Source: Chlorogloeopsis fritschii
GTDB taxonomy: Bacteria; Cyanobacteriota; Cyanobacteriia; Cyanobacteriales; Nostocaceae
Length of the DNA: 64,000 bases
Reading direction: 5' to 3' (one strand)
Assembly (NCBI RefSeq): GCF_043099315.1
Contig: NZ_CP170746.1
A program made the translations under genes and the position numbers. Shown here piece after piece: positions 7,981-17,038 of the stretch. Under the pieces are notes generated by a model, which was not told where the DNA came from, did not search any database, and saw only the letters and a program-made list of their open reading frames with translations. Within the stretch, counting starts at the first letter, position 1. Each line of letters starts with the position of its first letter.

Positions 7981-8730
7981 ATGGCAGAGCGAACAATCGA
8001 TACTGCAACAGTTAACCTTTCGCAAGCTAATTTACACATCGCTGCTTACCTAGCAAAGCCAACTGAACCAGGCTCTTATCCAGGCATTGTGGTATTGCAG
8101 GAGATTTTTGGAGTTAACTCTCACATCCGTGATGTTACAGAACGTATTGCCCGCGAAGGCTATATAGCGATCGCCCCTGCATTGTTTGAGCGTACTGCTC
8201 CTGGTTTTGAAACTGGATATACACAAGAAGATATCGAAGTTGGCAGAAACTACGCTTGGGGGCAAACCAAAGCATCAGAATTATTAAGCGACATCCAATC
8301 AGCGATCAATTATCTTAAAACCCTACCCCAAGTCAAAAAAGATAAGTTTGGTTGTATTGGTTTTTGCTTCGGTGGGCACGTAGCATATCTTGCTGCAACT
8401 CTACCAGATATTAAGGCCACTGCCTCTTTTTATGGCGCACGTATCACTACCGCTACACCCGGAGGTGGCGCACCTACTATCACTCGCACACCGGAAATCA
8501 CAGGCAGTTTCTATGCCTTTTTTGGTACAGAAGATGCTAGCATTCCCACTGAACAGGTAGATCAGATTGAAGCAGAGTTAAAAAAATACAACATTCCCCA
8601 TCGTGTGTTTCGCTACGATGGAGCTGATCATGGATTTTTCTGCGACCAGCGTGCCAGTTATAATCCTAAAGCTGCAGCCGATGCCTGGGAGCAAGTCAAA
8701 CAACTGTTTAGAGAACAACTAAACAGTTAA
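7981..8730 (+). CDS. Dienelactone hydrolase family protein
   Basis: An alpha/beta hydrolase of 249 residues. The nucleophile is a cysteine in the elbow GFCFGG (dienelactone hydrolases use Cys rather than Ser), with an Asp in FGTEDASIP and the catalytic His in GADHGFFCD. The N-terminal PGIVVLQEIFGVNSHIRDVT is typical of carboxymethylenebutenolidase-like proteins. No signal peptide, so cytoplasmic. The true substrate of cyanobacterial members is unclear; no aromatic-degradation genes are nearby. It has its own upstream region, divergent from gntR, and is followed by a tandem-repeat spacer. Confidence 0.92.
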   Translation: MAERTIDTATVNLSQANLHIAAYLAKPTEPGSYPGIVVLQEIFGVNSHIRDVTERIAREGYIAIAPALFERTAPGFETGYTQEDIEVGRNYAWGQTKASELLSDIQSAINYLKTLPQVKKDKFGCIGFCFGGHVAYLAATLPDIKATASFYGARITTATPGGGAPTITRTPEITGSFYAFFGTEDASIPTEQVDQIEAELKKYNIPHRVFRYDGADHGFFCDQRASYNPKAAADAWEQVKQLFREQLNS

Positions 8731-8826
8731 TGGTTAATGGTTAATAGCTAATGGTTAATGGCTAGCAATCAACAATTAACAATTAGCAATTAACAATTAG
8801 CAGTTAGCAATTAACAATTAGCAATA
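8728..8826. repeat. AT-rich short tandem repeats (heptamer type)
   Basis: Runs of taatggt followed by tagcaattaacaat units fill almost the whole spacer between the hydrolase and the S1 protein gene. Similar stretches occur at many gene borders in this window. They resemble the short tandemly repeated sequences known from filamentous cyanobacteria. Confidence 0.8.
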
Positions 8827-8840
8827 TATCTTTACAAGTC

Positions 8841-9743
8841 ATGAATTCCGAAGCTAAACCTTCTCAAAAAGCCAATTCGTTGTTTTCGCTCGATGATTTT
8901 GCCAAAGCACTGGAACAACACGACTACCAGTTTCAAAAGGGACAAGTAGTACACGGGAAAGTGTTCCAATTGGAATCTGAGGGAGCTTATGTAGATATTG
9001 GTGGCAAATCCTCAGCTTTTCTTCCCCGTGAAGAGGCTTCTTTGAGAACAGTAACCAACTTATCAGATATCTTGCCGCTGAATGAGGAACTAGAATTTTT
9101 GGTGATCCGGGATCAGGATGCAGAAGGGCAAGTCACTCTTTCGCGGCGACAGTTGGAAATTAGGCACTTATGGGAACGACTAGCGCAAATGCAAGAAAAT
9201 TCCCAAACAGTAGAAGTACGGGTAACAAATATAAACAAGGGTGGTGTAACTGTCGATATTCAGGGTTTGCGGGGATTTATTCCGCGATCGCATCTGAGCG
9301 AACGTGATAACTTAGAAGCACTCAAAGGACAAATTCTCACTGCTGGCTTTTTAGAAGTTGATCGTGGCAACAACAAATTGATTCTTTCCCAACGCTTGGC
9401 AACTCGTTCTGCTAATTTTAGTATGTTGGAAATAGGTCAATTGGTAGAAGGGAAAGTAACTGGGATCAGACCTTTTGGTGTATTTGTTGATTTAGATGGT
9501 GTTAGTGCCTTACTCCACATCAAGCAAGTAAGTCAGAAATTTATCGACAATCTAGAAAAGATATTTCAAGTTAATCAGCCGATCAAAGCTGTAATTATTG
9601 ATTTAGATGAAGGTAAAGGCCGAGTTGCTCTTTCTACTAGAGTATTAGAAAATTTCCCTGGCGAGGTGCTGGAGAATTTTGAGGAAGTGATGACTTCAGC
9701 TCCAGCACGGGCAGAAAGAGCTAGAGCTAAACTTTCCGAATAA
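8841..9743 (+). CDS. S1-domain RNA-binding protein (ribosomal protein S1 homologue)
   Basis: A 300-residue protein with three S1 (OB-fold) domains at roughly residues 35-105, 120-190 and 205-275; clear motifs are GAYVDIGGKSSAFLP, GLRGFIPRSHL and GVFVDLDGVSALLHI. Cyanobacteria have a short S1 of this type (Rps1a/Rps1b) in place of the six-domain E. coli S1. It binds single-stranded mRNA and may assist initiation in mRNAs lacking a Shine-Dalgarno. The N-terminal tail is Ser/Lys rich. Alone, without ribosomal neighbours, it is more likely the second S1 homologue than the main one. Confidence 0.88.
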   Translation: MNSEAKPSQKANSLFSLDDFAKALEQHDYQFQKGQVVHGKVFQLESEGAYVDIGGKSSAFLPREEASLRTVTNLSDILPLNEELEFLVIRDQDAEGQVTLSRRQLEIRHLWERLAQMQENSQTVEVRVTNINKGGVTVDIQGLRGFIPRSHLSERDNLEALKGQILTAGFLEVDRGNNKLILSQRLATRSANFSMLEIGQLVEGKVTGIRPFGVFVDLDGVSALLHIKQVSQKFIDNLEKIFQVNQPIKAVIIDLDEGKGRVALSTRVLENFPGEVLENFEEVMTSAPARAERARAKLSE

Positions 9744-9759
9744 ATTTTGTTAGTAGATA

Positions 9760-9987
9760 GTAGGGGAGGCAGCGCGTTGCGGAACAGTGCGGTGGTGAGC
9801 CAGCGCGCCCTTGCGGGTTAAGAGCGTTGTAGCACCTGGCGTCAACTGGCGTCGGGTTTCCCGCGTTATAGCACCTGGCGTCAACTGGCGTCGGGTTTCC
9901 CGCGTTATAGTGACTGCCGTGCGAGTTTTGCTGTCATCTTGCCGCTAAAACTGATAATTTATCTTCGTAAACCCGCCCGTACAGTAG
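9760..9987. repeat. Dispersed repeat element, copy 1, with an internal 39-bp tandem duplication
   Basis: It begins gtaggggaggcagcgcg and ends acccgcccgtacagtag; both ends recur in copy 2 at 46836-46996. Inside, a 39-bp unit (gttgtagcacctggcgtc onward) occurs twice in tandem at 9826-9864 and 9865-9903, differing by one base, followed by a partial third copy. GC content is well above the flanks. It contains no convincing gene. Confidence 0.8.
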
Positions 9988-10041
9988 GTAGTAGGTAGTA
10001 TTTAATAACTAACCACTAACTCTACTAACAATTCCTAATCT

Positions 10042-10419
10042 TTAACAGTACTGTGATACATCCTCGCCACATTCGTCGGCTAGATAGCATAGCGCTCGAA
10101 AACGCAAGCTCACCAATTCTTCGTATAAAGGGTTGAGTTTGCACATCGGCGGAATGTGGAAAAAGATTCTACCGAATAACTTGACATCGCGCTCAAAGGG
10201 ACATTGAGCAGGAATGAGCGTACATAAACGATGAGCTAATTGGCGATCGCGAATTTGTAGGCTGTCTAGCCAATGACGTAATGGTTGAAGAATAGACAAG
10301 TAATGCTTGGGGTTAGTACAGCCTAGCTGAATAACATTAGTGTTTGTAGCTTCGGTTGAATTTAATGATACCCAGCTAGCAAAAAAAATCTTTTTTGTGG
10401 TATTATCGAATACCTTCAT
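10042..10419 (-). CDS. Mo-dependent nitrogenase C-terminal domain protein, stand-alone
   Basis: A 125-residue protein matching the Mo-nitrogenase C-terminal domain family: LCTLIPAQCPFERDVKLFG, HIPPMCKLNPLYEE and RALCYLADECGEDVSQYC. Five or more cysteines are conserved in these blocks (CPFER, MCKLNP, LCYLADEC and the C-terminal Cys). In cyanobacteria the domain is found as a separate small protein and not only in nitrogenase clusters; its role is not established. No nif gene is in the window. Start ATG 10419, divergent from the transporter gene, so its promoter is in 10420-10792. Confidence 0.85.
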   Translation of the reverse strand: MKVFDNTTKKIFFASWVSLNSTEATNTNVIQLGCTNPKHYLSILQPLRHWLDSLQIRDRQLAHRLCTLIPAQCPFERDVKLFGRIFFHIPPMCKLNPLYEELVSLRFRALCYLADECGEDVSQYC

Positions 10420-10792
10420 GATTTACTCCTCTTTTTTCGTGAGGGTCTTCACCACTTTGCTGAAGATATACAAGCTAACAATGACATTTCCGGAAGAATG
10501 CTGTTTAGACAAGGCTTAGATCTAATGTTTCGGTAGCCACTCACATCAGAATCTATTTATTAATACGTCAAGTTAATCGCAATTTTCCCGGATTCGGAAG
10601 TGTGATATTACTATCTTGTTCATAACTTGACTTAGTTAAAATTTTAATAAAGCCATCTATCTACAGACAGATATTACTCTAACATTTACAAAACTTATTT
10701 GCAGACAAATCATATCTATTTCTTGTAGTAATTGTCTGTAGGTATAAATACTGTTTTTTAGATTTAACAAGAAATAGCTCAATACTATACCA
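10420..10792. other. Divergent promoter region with spaced inverted repeat
   Basis: About 370 AT-rich bases between the minus-strand nitrogenase-domain gene and the plus-strand transporter. A perfect 9-bp inverted pair, ctacagaca at 10661-10669 and tgtctgtag at 10733-10741, flanks a further gcagaca at about 10701. The repeated cagaca core could be a regulator's binding pattern. No coding sequence seen. Confidence 0.45.
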
Positions 10793-11989
10793 ATGACAAT
10801 TAACAAATTAGCTATCTATGGTGTGTTAGGGCTAACTTACTTGGGGTTGGCATTGGGCTATGTTCCTGGCTTTCGCATGAACCGTGTCACGATCGCCTTA
10901 GTAGGATCTAGCTGTTTAATTACGCTCGGCGTGCTGAGTTTGCAGCAAGCATGGGATGCAATAGATTCTACCACCATTGTATTTTTGTTGAGCATGATGG
11001 TGATTAACGCCAATCTCTCCTATGCGGGGTTTTTTCCCCAAGTACTCTCGCTTCTATTACGTTTTACCCGCAGTCCTTTGGGCATATTGATTGCCTTGAC
11101 TTTTGGCAGTGGCATCCTCTCTGCCTTTTTTCTCAATGATACTTTAGTACTAATTTTTACGCCATTCACAATCAGCCTCACTCAAGCCTTGCGGTTGAAT
11201 CCCATACCTTATTTATTAGCGATGGCGGGGGCTACTAACATTGGCTCTGTTGCCACCTTGAGTGGTAATCCCCAAAATATTTTAATTGGCTCTTTTTCAG
11301 GTATCGGCTTCCTTGATTTTATGCGGGCACTGGCTCCAGTCGCTGTAACTGGTTTGGCAATTCAAGTAATTCTACTGTGCTTGCTTTATCCAAATGTACG
11401 CTCAACTGTATCTTGCACACAATTAAGCATCCGTAAACACCGTATCTTCAAACCCCTGTTTCATAAAACTTTAATCATCACTAGTGGACTGTTAATTGCC
11501 TTTGTTGCTGGTTTACCTGTAGCAGAGTCAGCCTTAGTTGCTGCTAGCTTATTACTCATCACTCGCCGTGTCAAACCTCAACGCATTCTCAAGAAGGTGG
11601 ATTGGAACTTGCTAGTAATGTTTTCCGGGCTGTTTATTTTGAGTAGAGTTACACAACAGTTAAATTTGCTAAAACCTTTTACCTATGCAGTTAACTCTTC
11701 TGCTGGGCTTTTAGGAGTAACAGCAATTTTGTCTAACATGATTTCTAATGTTCCTGCTGTACTTCTACTGCAATCCTTAATTCCTAGAGATGATACTCAA
11801 TCCTGGTTATTACTAGCAGCAGGATCAACCTTGGCAGGTAATTTAACTTTATTTGGTTCGGTAGCAAATTTGATAGTTGTAGAAGCTGCGGCTGAGTTAG
11901 GATATCAGCTAACTTTTGTTGAGCATCTGCGCTTTGGTGTGCCAATAACCTTGTTAACTTTGCTTCTAGTTTTTCTGTGGATTCACTAA
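10793..11989 (+). CDS. Ion transporter of the ArsB/CitM/SLC13 type
   Basis: A 398-residue integral membrane protein with about ten hydrophobic helices from residue 5 to the C-terminus. The re-entrant signature GATNIGSVATLSGNPQNILIG (shown in part) and the second repeat SNMISNVPAVLLL are those of the ion-transporter superfamily that includes ArsB, CitM and SLC13 anion carriers. It lies in the cytoplasmic membrane. The substrate (arsenite, phosphate, dicarboxylate or other anion) cannot be read from the sequence, and no ars or cit genes are adjacent. It is divergent from the Mo-nitrogenase-domain gene. The start ATG is only weakly supported by a ribosome binding site. Confidence 0.82.
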   Translation: MTINKLAIYGVLGLTYLGLALGYVPGFRMNRVTIALVGSSCLITLGVLSLQQAWDAIDSTTIVFLLSMMVINANLSYAGFFPQVLSLLLRFTRSPLGILIALTFGSGILSAFFLNDTLVLIFTPFTISLTQALRLNPIPYLLAMAGATNIGSVATLSGNPQNILIGSFSGIGFLDFMRALAPVAVTGLAIQVILLCLLYPNVRSTVSCTQLSIRKHRIFKPLFHKTLIITSGLLIAFVAGLPVAESALVAASLLLITRRVKPQRILKKVDWNLLVMFSGLFILSRVTQQLNLLKPFTYAVNSSAGLLGVTAILSNMISNVPAVLLLQSLIPRDDTQSWLLLAAGSTLAGNLTLFGSVANLIVVEAAAELGYQLTFVEHLRFGVPITLLTLLLVFLWIH

Positions 11990-12242
11990 TAAATTAAAAA
12001 TTCAAATTTATCCTTATCTAGTTTAAGTGAAGATACAGATAAGTAGGTGGACATGATTAAATGTAAAATGGCAACTTCTAAAAAGCAGATTGGAACAGCT
12101 TTTTACCTTCTGCTCTCTGTCATCTGCCATCTGTCTTCTACTTAGTCGTTATTAAAGATTAAATATAGAACTGTTTAATCAAGTAATGCTTTAAATTTCT
12201 TCTATCAAAATAGTTATAGATAAAAAGATCTGTCATCCTGCC

Positions 12243-12587
12243 ATGCGTCAAGATATTGAACTTTACAACCAAGCTTTAGATAGTGGGAAAGAAGGTGCTT
12301 GGGCTGATGTAATTTTGATACTCCGTAAAGCTTTAGAAATTAACGACTCTGAGGCAGAATATCATTCTTTGATGGGTGTTGCCTGTCTGGGGCTAGAATT
12401 GAAGGATTTAGCAATACACCACTTCCGTCAAGCTAACAAACTCAATCCTTCCGATCCTTTGCTAGCTCATTATCTACCATTGTTGCATGATGATGACGAT
12501 CCACCAAGTACAAGGATTCCTCGCTCGCCTTACCCTTTCATGCCTAGTACAGGAACTGAAGTGGAATTTGATAATGATATGAATTAA
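12243..12587 (+). CDS. Short TPR protein
   Basis: A 114-residue protein with two to two-and-a-half tetratricopeptide repeats between about residues 3 and 78 (WADVILILRKALEIN, then EYHSLMGVACLGLELKDLA and HHFRQANKLNPSDP). A Pro/Asp-rich tail follows. TPRs mediate protein contacts; no catalytic motif is present. It stands alone, with about 250 bp of spacer before it and the rnj gene converging from the other strand. The partner is unknown. Confidence 0.75.
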   Translation: MRQDIELYNQALDSGKEGAWADVILILRKALEINDSEAEYHSLMGVACLGLELKDLAIHHFRQANKLNPSDPLLAHYLPLLHDDDDPPSTRIPRSPYPFMPSTGTEVEFDNDMN

Positions 12588-12801
12588 GTTCTTTCCCTGT
12601 GGCTCAATGCAAAGGCATGATTTTAGAAAAAGTAGGAAATGGAGAAAGCTTAGGTAAAGTTGGGGCTTGTTTTGTTCTGACTATGAGTAAACCATTTCAC
12701 TAAATGCGAGATACCAATAATTTCCCCTCTGCCCCTGTTGCCCCTGAAGCTCCTCTGCTAACTAAATGTATCAACCTTAAAGTGAAACGGTATGAGCCAA
12801 A

Positions 12802-12853
12802 GTAGAGACGCGTATGCCGCAGGCGTTACCGGAGGGTAATTTTGCGTCTCTAC
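12802..12853. repeat. Inverted repeat, gtagagacgc family
   Basis: Arms gtagagacgc (12802-12811) and gcgtctctac (12844-12853), perfect over 10 bp, with a 32-base GC-rich centre. It lies between the converging TPR and rnj genes, so it could also act as a two-way terminator, though no T-run follows. Related to the hairpin at 6744-6771. Confidence 0.7.
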
Positions 12854-12881
12854 AACGAGAGCAATTTCAGATAAACAAGCT

Positions 12882-14654
12882 CTAAGATGCTACCTGAGCA
12901 GCAGTACGTGTACGCCGCCTTCTCCCATCAGCAACTTTCACAGGAGGCTCATCGGGAATTTGCATCAGCAATGTGACGGATGGTTGACATTGCAGTTCAC
13001 GACGGATGGAACGCGCCATTTCTCGCTCAAGCACTTCTTGCAATCCACCCCAGTCTACCTCTGGTTGTTCGCCATCATAAGTTTGGGCAAATTCTGTCCA
13101 GCGCACGCTGAGGATTTCTTCGATCCGCTGTTGTACCCACTTTTGCAGGAGCGATCGCTCGATGCTTGTTACCACACCCCGCAGGTGAATTTCTGGTTTT
13201 GCCATCAACTTGCCACTCCAATCGATAGCAGTGGCGATGGTAACAATACCTTCCTCTGCCATCTTTTGCCGTTCTTGCAATACTTTGGCACTAACCATTC
13301 CAGAACTGGAAGTATCGACCAATTCTAGACCTGATGGCACTTTTCCGGCAACGGCAATGGACTCTGGTGTTAATTCCACAATATCGCCATTCTGAATAAT
13401 CACCATGTTCTCGGCGGGAATACCCATACTCTGGGCTGTTTGGGAGTGCTTCACCAGCATTCGATGCTCGCCGTGCACGGGTAAGAAAAATTTGGGACGA
13501 GTCAATGCTAACATCAACTTTTGGTCTTCCTGACAGCCATGCCCGGAGACGTGAATGCCCTTTTCTCGACCATAAACTACATTCGCGCCCTGCATCATCA
13601 GTTTATCGATGACATTAACAACAGCTATGGTATTACCGGGAATTGGGTTAGCCGAGAAGACTACTGTGTCACCTTGTCGAATTTTGATGTGAGGATGTTC
13701 TTTATTAGCGATGCGTGTCAGGGCTGACATTGGTTCACCCTGAGAGCCAGTAGTTAAAATTAGTACGCTTTCATCAGGAATATTGCGGATAGCATTCAAT
13801 GGCTGCAGCAAATCGTCTTTACATTTGATGTAACCAAGGTTGCGGGCATGGGCAATAAGATTCAGCATCGAACGCCCAACAACGCCAACGACACGATTAT
13901 GCTTCTGTGCCAGTTGCAAAATAATGTTGATGCGATGCACGCTAGAGGCAAAGGTGGTGACAAAAAGTCGTCCAGCAGCTTGAGAGAAAACTCGGTCAAG
14001 ATTGGGAGCCACAGAACTTTCTGAGGGTGTAAATCCAGGCACTTCTGAGTTAGTTGAATCACTCATCAAGCAAAGAACGCCTTTTTCTCCATGCTCGGCT
14101 AACCGTTGCAAATCAAAACGTTCGCCGTCTACAGGAGTGTGGTCAAATTTAAAGTCTCCGGTGTGGATAATCACACCGAGTGGTGTATGAATAGCTACGG
14201 TGAAGCTATCCGCAATGGAGTGGGTATTGCGAATATATTCCACAAAGAAGTGTTTGCCAATTCGCACTACATCGCGGGGAAGAACGGTTCTTAATTCGGT
14301 GCGATCGCGTACTCCAGCCTCTTCTAATTTGCCCTCTAGCATTGCCATTGCTAATCTTGGGCCATAGATTACGGGAATTTCAAATTGCTTTAAGTGAAAG
14401 GCAATTCCACCGATATGATCTTCATGACCATGGGTGACGATCATGCCTTTAATTTTGTGACGATTTTCCCGCATGTAGGTCATGTCTGGGAGGACAATAT
14501 TAACTCCGTGCATTCCATCTGTAGGAAATGCCAAACCCGCATCTAACAGAATAATCTCATCATCATATTCAAAAACACAGGTATTTTTGCCAATTTCATG
14601 CAAGCCGCCCAAGGGAATAATTTTCAGGGCGGAGTTGATTTCGTTTTTACTCAT
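12882..14654 (-). CDS. rnj: Ribonuclease J
   Basis: A 590-residue metallo-beta-lactamase/beta-CASP ribonuclease, which degrades and trims RNA with endo- and 5'-exonuclease activity. The zinc-binding HGHEDHIGG lies near residue 75, with HTGDFKFDHTPVDG and the beta-CASP block VHGEHRML further on. The N-terminal PLGGLHEIGKN is characteristic. A short basic tail (GRRRRTR) ends the protein. It is third in the asd-dapA-rnj order on the minus strand, but 291 bp of spacer with a palindrome at 14854-14870 separates it from dapA, so it may have its own promoter. Confidence 0.96.
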   Translation of the reverse strand: MSKNEINSALKIIPLGGLHEIGKNTCVFEYDDEIILLDAGLAFPTDGMHGVNIVLPDMTYMRENRHKIKGMIVTHGHEDHIGGIAFHLKQFEIPVIYGPRLAMAMLEGKLEEAGVRDRTELRTVLPRDVVRIGKHFFVEYIRNTHSIADSFTVAIHTPLGVIIHTGDFKFDHTPVDGERFDLQRLAEHGEKGVLCLMSDSTNSEVPGFTPSESSVAPNLDRVFSQAAGRLFVTTFASSVHRINIILQLAQKHNRVVGVVGRSMLNLIAHARNLGYIKCKDDLLQPLNAIRNIPDESVLILTTGSQGEPMSALTRIANKEHPHIKIRQGDTVVFSANPIPGNTIAVVNVIDKLMMQGANVVYGREKGIHVSGHGCQEDQKLMLALTRPKFFLPVHGEHRMLVKHSQTAQSMGIPAENMVIIQNGDIVELTPESIAVAGKVPSGLELVDTSSSGMVSAKVLQERQKMAEEGIVTIATAIDWSGKLMAKPEIHLRGVVTSIERSLLQKWVQQRIEEILSVRWTEFAQTYDGEQPEVDWGGLQEVLEREMARSIRRELQCQPSVTLLMQIPDEPPVKVADGRRRRTRTAAQVAS

Positions 14655-14853
14655 TTTCTCCTTAGATTGTTCTTTGTTGTAAATAGTGTTGGAATGTAGA
14701 AGTCTTTTAAGACAGTTAAAAATTTCTGTCTATTAAGTTAGTTAAGATTCCTATAAACTAGTCGGCTTTTTATCGGATGTTTTATTTTTCGATAATATTC
14801 AATAAAAATGTACTTTAAGCAAGCAGATTTAGTGGTAATTTTTCTTTAGTAGC

Positions 14854-14870
14854 ACAGGTATCATACCTGT
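14854..14870. promoter_or_regulatory. 17-bp perfect palindrome before rnj
   Basis: acaggtat-c-atacctgt, with 8-bp perfect arms around one central base, in the dapA-rnj spacer about 200 bp before the rnj start. The short loop makes a hairpin poor, and the form suits a dimeric repressor. No T-run follows. The binding protein is unknown. Confidence 0.4.
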
Positions 14871-14945
14871 TACACTGTCAAAATTACTTATAATACTGAT
14901 TATGGCTTCTAATTAGCAAAGTCGCTTAGTTTCTGGCAGTTCCTG

Positions 14946-15827
14946 CTAAGTTAAACCAACTTCCTTCATCACTGCCTCTAACTTTTGAGTGACTTTTGCG
15001 TCAGCTTCACATAATGGCGGGCGAGTAGAACCAACCTGCCAGCCTTGAAGTTGTAATGCTTTTTTAACTGGAATCGGATTCGTTGTGATAAACAAAGCTT
15101 TAAATAGCGGGAAAAGTCGCAGATGAATGTCAGTAGCAGCTTGGATTTTACCCGAATTTAATAATTGGATCATCTGCTGTAGTTCATTGCCTACCAGATG
15201 AGAAGCAACGCTAACTACACCCTTTGCCCCGATTGCTAACATCGGCAGTGTTAAAGAATCATCTCCAGAGTAAATCTGAAATTCTTTTGGTGTCAAGCGA
15301 CGAATTTCACTTGCTTGGTCTAAATTTCCACTAGCTTCCTTGATACCAACAATATTTTCAATTTCTGCTAGCCGAGCAACTGTTTCGGGTTGCAAATTTT
15401 GACCAGTACGACCTGGTACATTGTACAACAACAAGGGTAACTGACCAGAAGCGGCTATGGCTTGAAAATGCTGGTAAAGCCCTTCTTGCGGTGGTTTATT
15501 GTAATAGGGAACAACTTGTAAGGCACCGTGTACTCCTATTTTAGCTGCTTTTTGGGTAGCAGCAATCGCTTCTTTGGTGGAATTGGAACCGCATCCTGCC
15601 ATTACTAGCGCCTTTCCTGCCACTGCTTCTAACACAGTAGAGAATAAATGGTATTCCTCTTCCCAGCTCAAAGTAGGAGATTCTCCTGTGGTACCACATA
15701 CCACAACTGTATCTGTACCGTTGTTTGCTAGATGTTCTGCCAGTTTTGCTGCAACATCATAGTTTACACTGCCGTCTTCTTTAAACGGCGTAATCATTGC
15801 GGTTAGAACTCTACCAAAATCTACCAC
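14946..15827 (-). CDS. dapA: 4-Hydroxy-tetrahydrodipicolinate synthase
   Basis: DapA condenses pyruvate with aspartate semialdehyde in lysine and diaminopimelate synthesis. The 293-residue protein has the pyruvate-binding GTTGESPTL, the catalytic Tyr in LLLYNVPGRTG and the Schiff-base lysine in IVGIKEASGN. The length is normal for this TIM-barrel family. It follows asd, whose product is its substrate, on the same strand with 167 bp between them. The spacer contains tandem repeats (about 15905-15992) rather than a visible terminator. Confidence 0.97.
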   Translation of the reverse strand: MVDFGRVLTAMITPFKEDGSVNYDVAAKLAEHLANNGTDTVVVCGTTGESPTLSWEEEYHLFSTVLEAVAGKALVMAGCGSNSTKEAIAATQKAAKIGVHGALQVVPYYNKPPQEGLYQHFQAIAASGQLPLLLYNVPGRTGQNLQPETVARLAEIENIVGIKEASGNLDQASEIRRLTPKEFQIYSGDDSLTLPMLAIGAKGVVSVASHLVGNELQQMIQLLNSGKIQAATDIHLRLFPLFKALFITTNPIPVKKALQLQGWQVGSTRPPLCEADAKVTQKLEAVMKEVGLT

Positions 15828-15994
15828 CCTTTTTACACTCCTGATTCTTTGTTTTTTTGTTTTGGTGGTTCTGTGTTTAATAACCCATCTATAAAATGTG
15901 TTTCAAGTCATTAGTCATTGGTCAATAGTAAATAGCTAAATTAAAAAATTGGACTTTTGACCGTGAGCTATAGACTATGGACTTCTGCTAACTA

Positions 15995-17038
15995 TTAACT
16001 AACGTATGTTGCTGCCTTCGGTTTCAGTAGATTTTCTTCTACCAATAATTCAGCGATTTGTACAGCGTTTAAAGCAGCACCTTTACGAATTTGATCGCCA
16101 CACAACCATAATTCCAAACCGCAAGGGTGAGAAATATCCTGACGAATTCTACCTACTAAAACTTCATCCTTACCTGTTGCTTCCAAAGGCATAGGAAAAT
16201 AATTTTTTCGCCAATCTTCTAATAACTTTACTCCAGGAGATTTTTGAAGAATTTCTCTGGCTTCGTTTGGGCTAAATGGTGTCTCAAATTCTAGATTAAT
16301 AGCTTCTGAATGGGCGCGAAGTACAGGGACTCGTACACAAGTAGCAGTAATTCTAATCTGCTGATTGTCAAAAATTTTCCGTGTTTCGTTGACCATTTTC
16401 ATTTCTTCTTCGCAGTATCCCCAATCATTTAATGGGGAATTATGCGGGAATAAATTAAATGCCAACGGGTAAGGAAATACTTCGGCAGTTGGTTCTTTCC
16501 CTTCTAAAATTGCGCTGGCTTGAGTTTTTACTTCTGCCATCGCTTGCGCACCCGCACCGCTTGCAGACTGGTAGGTTGCAGCTACGATACGTTTTACTGG
16601 TTTGACTTGATGCAAGGGCCACACTGCCACCGTCATCAAAATTGTGGTGCAGTTAGGGTTGGCTATAATTCCCTTGTGATTTGCTGCTGCTTGGGGATTC
16701 ACTTCTGGAACTACCAAAGGGACATCCGGGTTCATCCGAAAAGCACTGGAATTATCAATAACCACTGCTCCTTTTTCTACTGCCACGGGTGCCCAAGTTT
16801 TGGATGTTGAACCTCCTGCACTTGCTAGCACTAAATCCACGTTTTCAAACATTGCATCGCTGACTGGCTCCACGAGCAACTTTTCACCTTTGAAGGGTAG
16901 CCTTTGTCCCGCACTGCGTTCTGATGCCAACAACTTCAAATCTGAAACGGGGAAATTACGGCTTTCTAAAAGTTCCAATAATTCTCTGCCAACTGCACCA
17001 GTTGCTCCTAAAATAGCTACACGGTAGGAATTAGACAA
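15995..17038 (-). CDS. asd: Aspartate-semialdehyde dehydrogenase
   Basis: Asd reduces aspartyl phosphate to aspartate semialdehyde, the branch point to lysine, threonine and methionine. The 347-residue protein begins YRVAILGATGAVGREL, the NADP-binding glycine motif. The nucleophilic cysteine is in ANPNCTTI, followed by the SGAGAQAM block and the C-terminal RIRQD segment. It is the first gene of the asd-dapA-rnj set; its promoter should lie in the large spacer 17039-17851, back to back with tig. Confidence 0.97.
   Translation of the reverse strand: MSNSYRVAILGATGAVGRELLELLESRNFPVSDLKLLASERSAGQRLPFKGEKLLVEPVSDAMFENVDLVLASAGGSTSKTWAPVAVEKGAVVIDNSSAFRMNPDVPLVVPEVNPQAAANHKGIIANPNCTTILMTVAVWPLHQVKPVKRIVAATYQSASGAGAQAMAEVKTQASAILEGKEPTAEVFPYPLAFNLFPHNSPLNDWGYCEEEMKMVNETRKIFDNQQIRITATCVRVPVLRAHSEAINLEFETPFSPNEAREILQKSPGVKLLEDWRKNYFPMPLEATGKDEVLVGRIRQDISHPCGLELWLCGDQIRKGAALNAVQIAELLVEENLLKPKAATYVS

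Noticed and set aside
10725..10745. Possible NtcA site (GTA-N8-TAC) before the transporter
   Set aside because: The right half reads tag, not tac; the consensus is not met.
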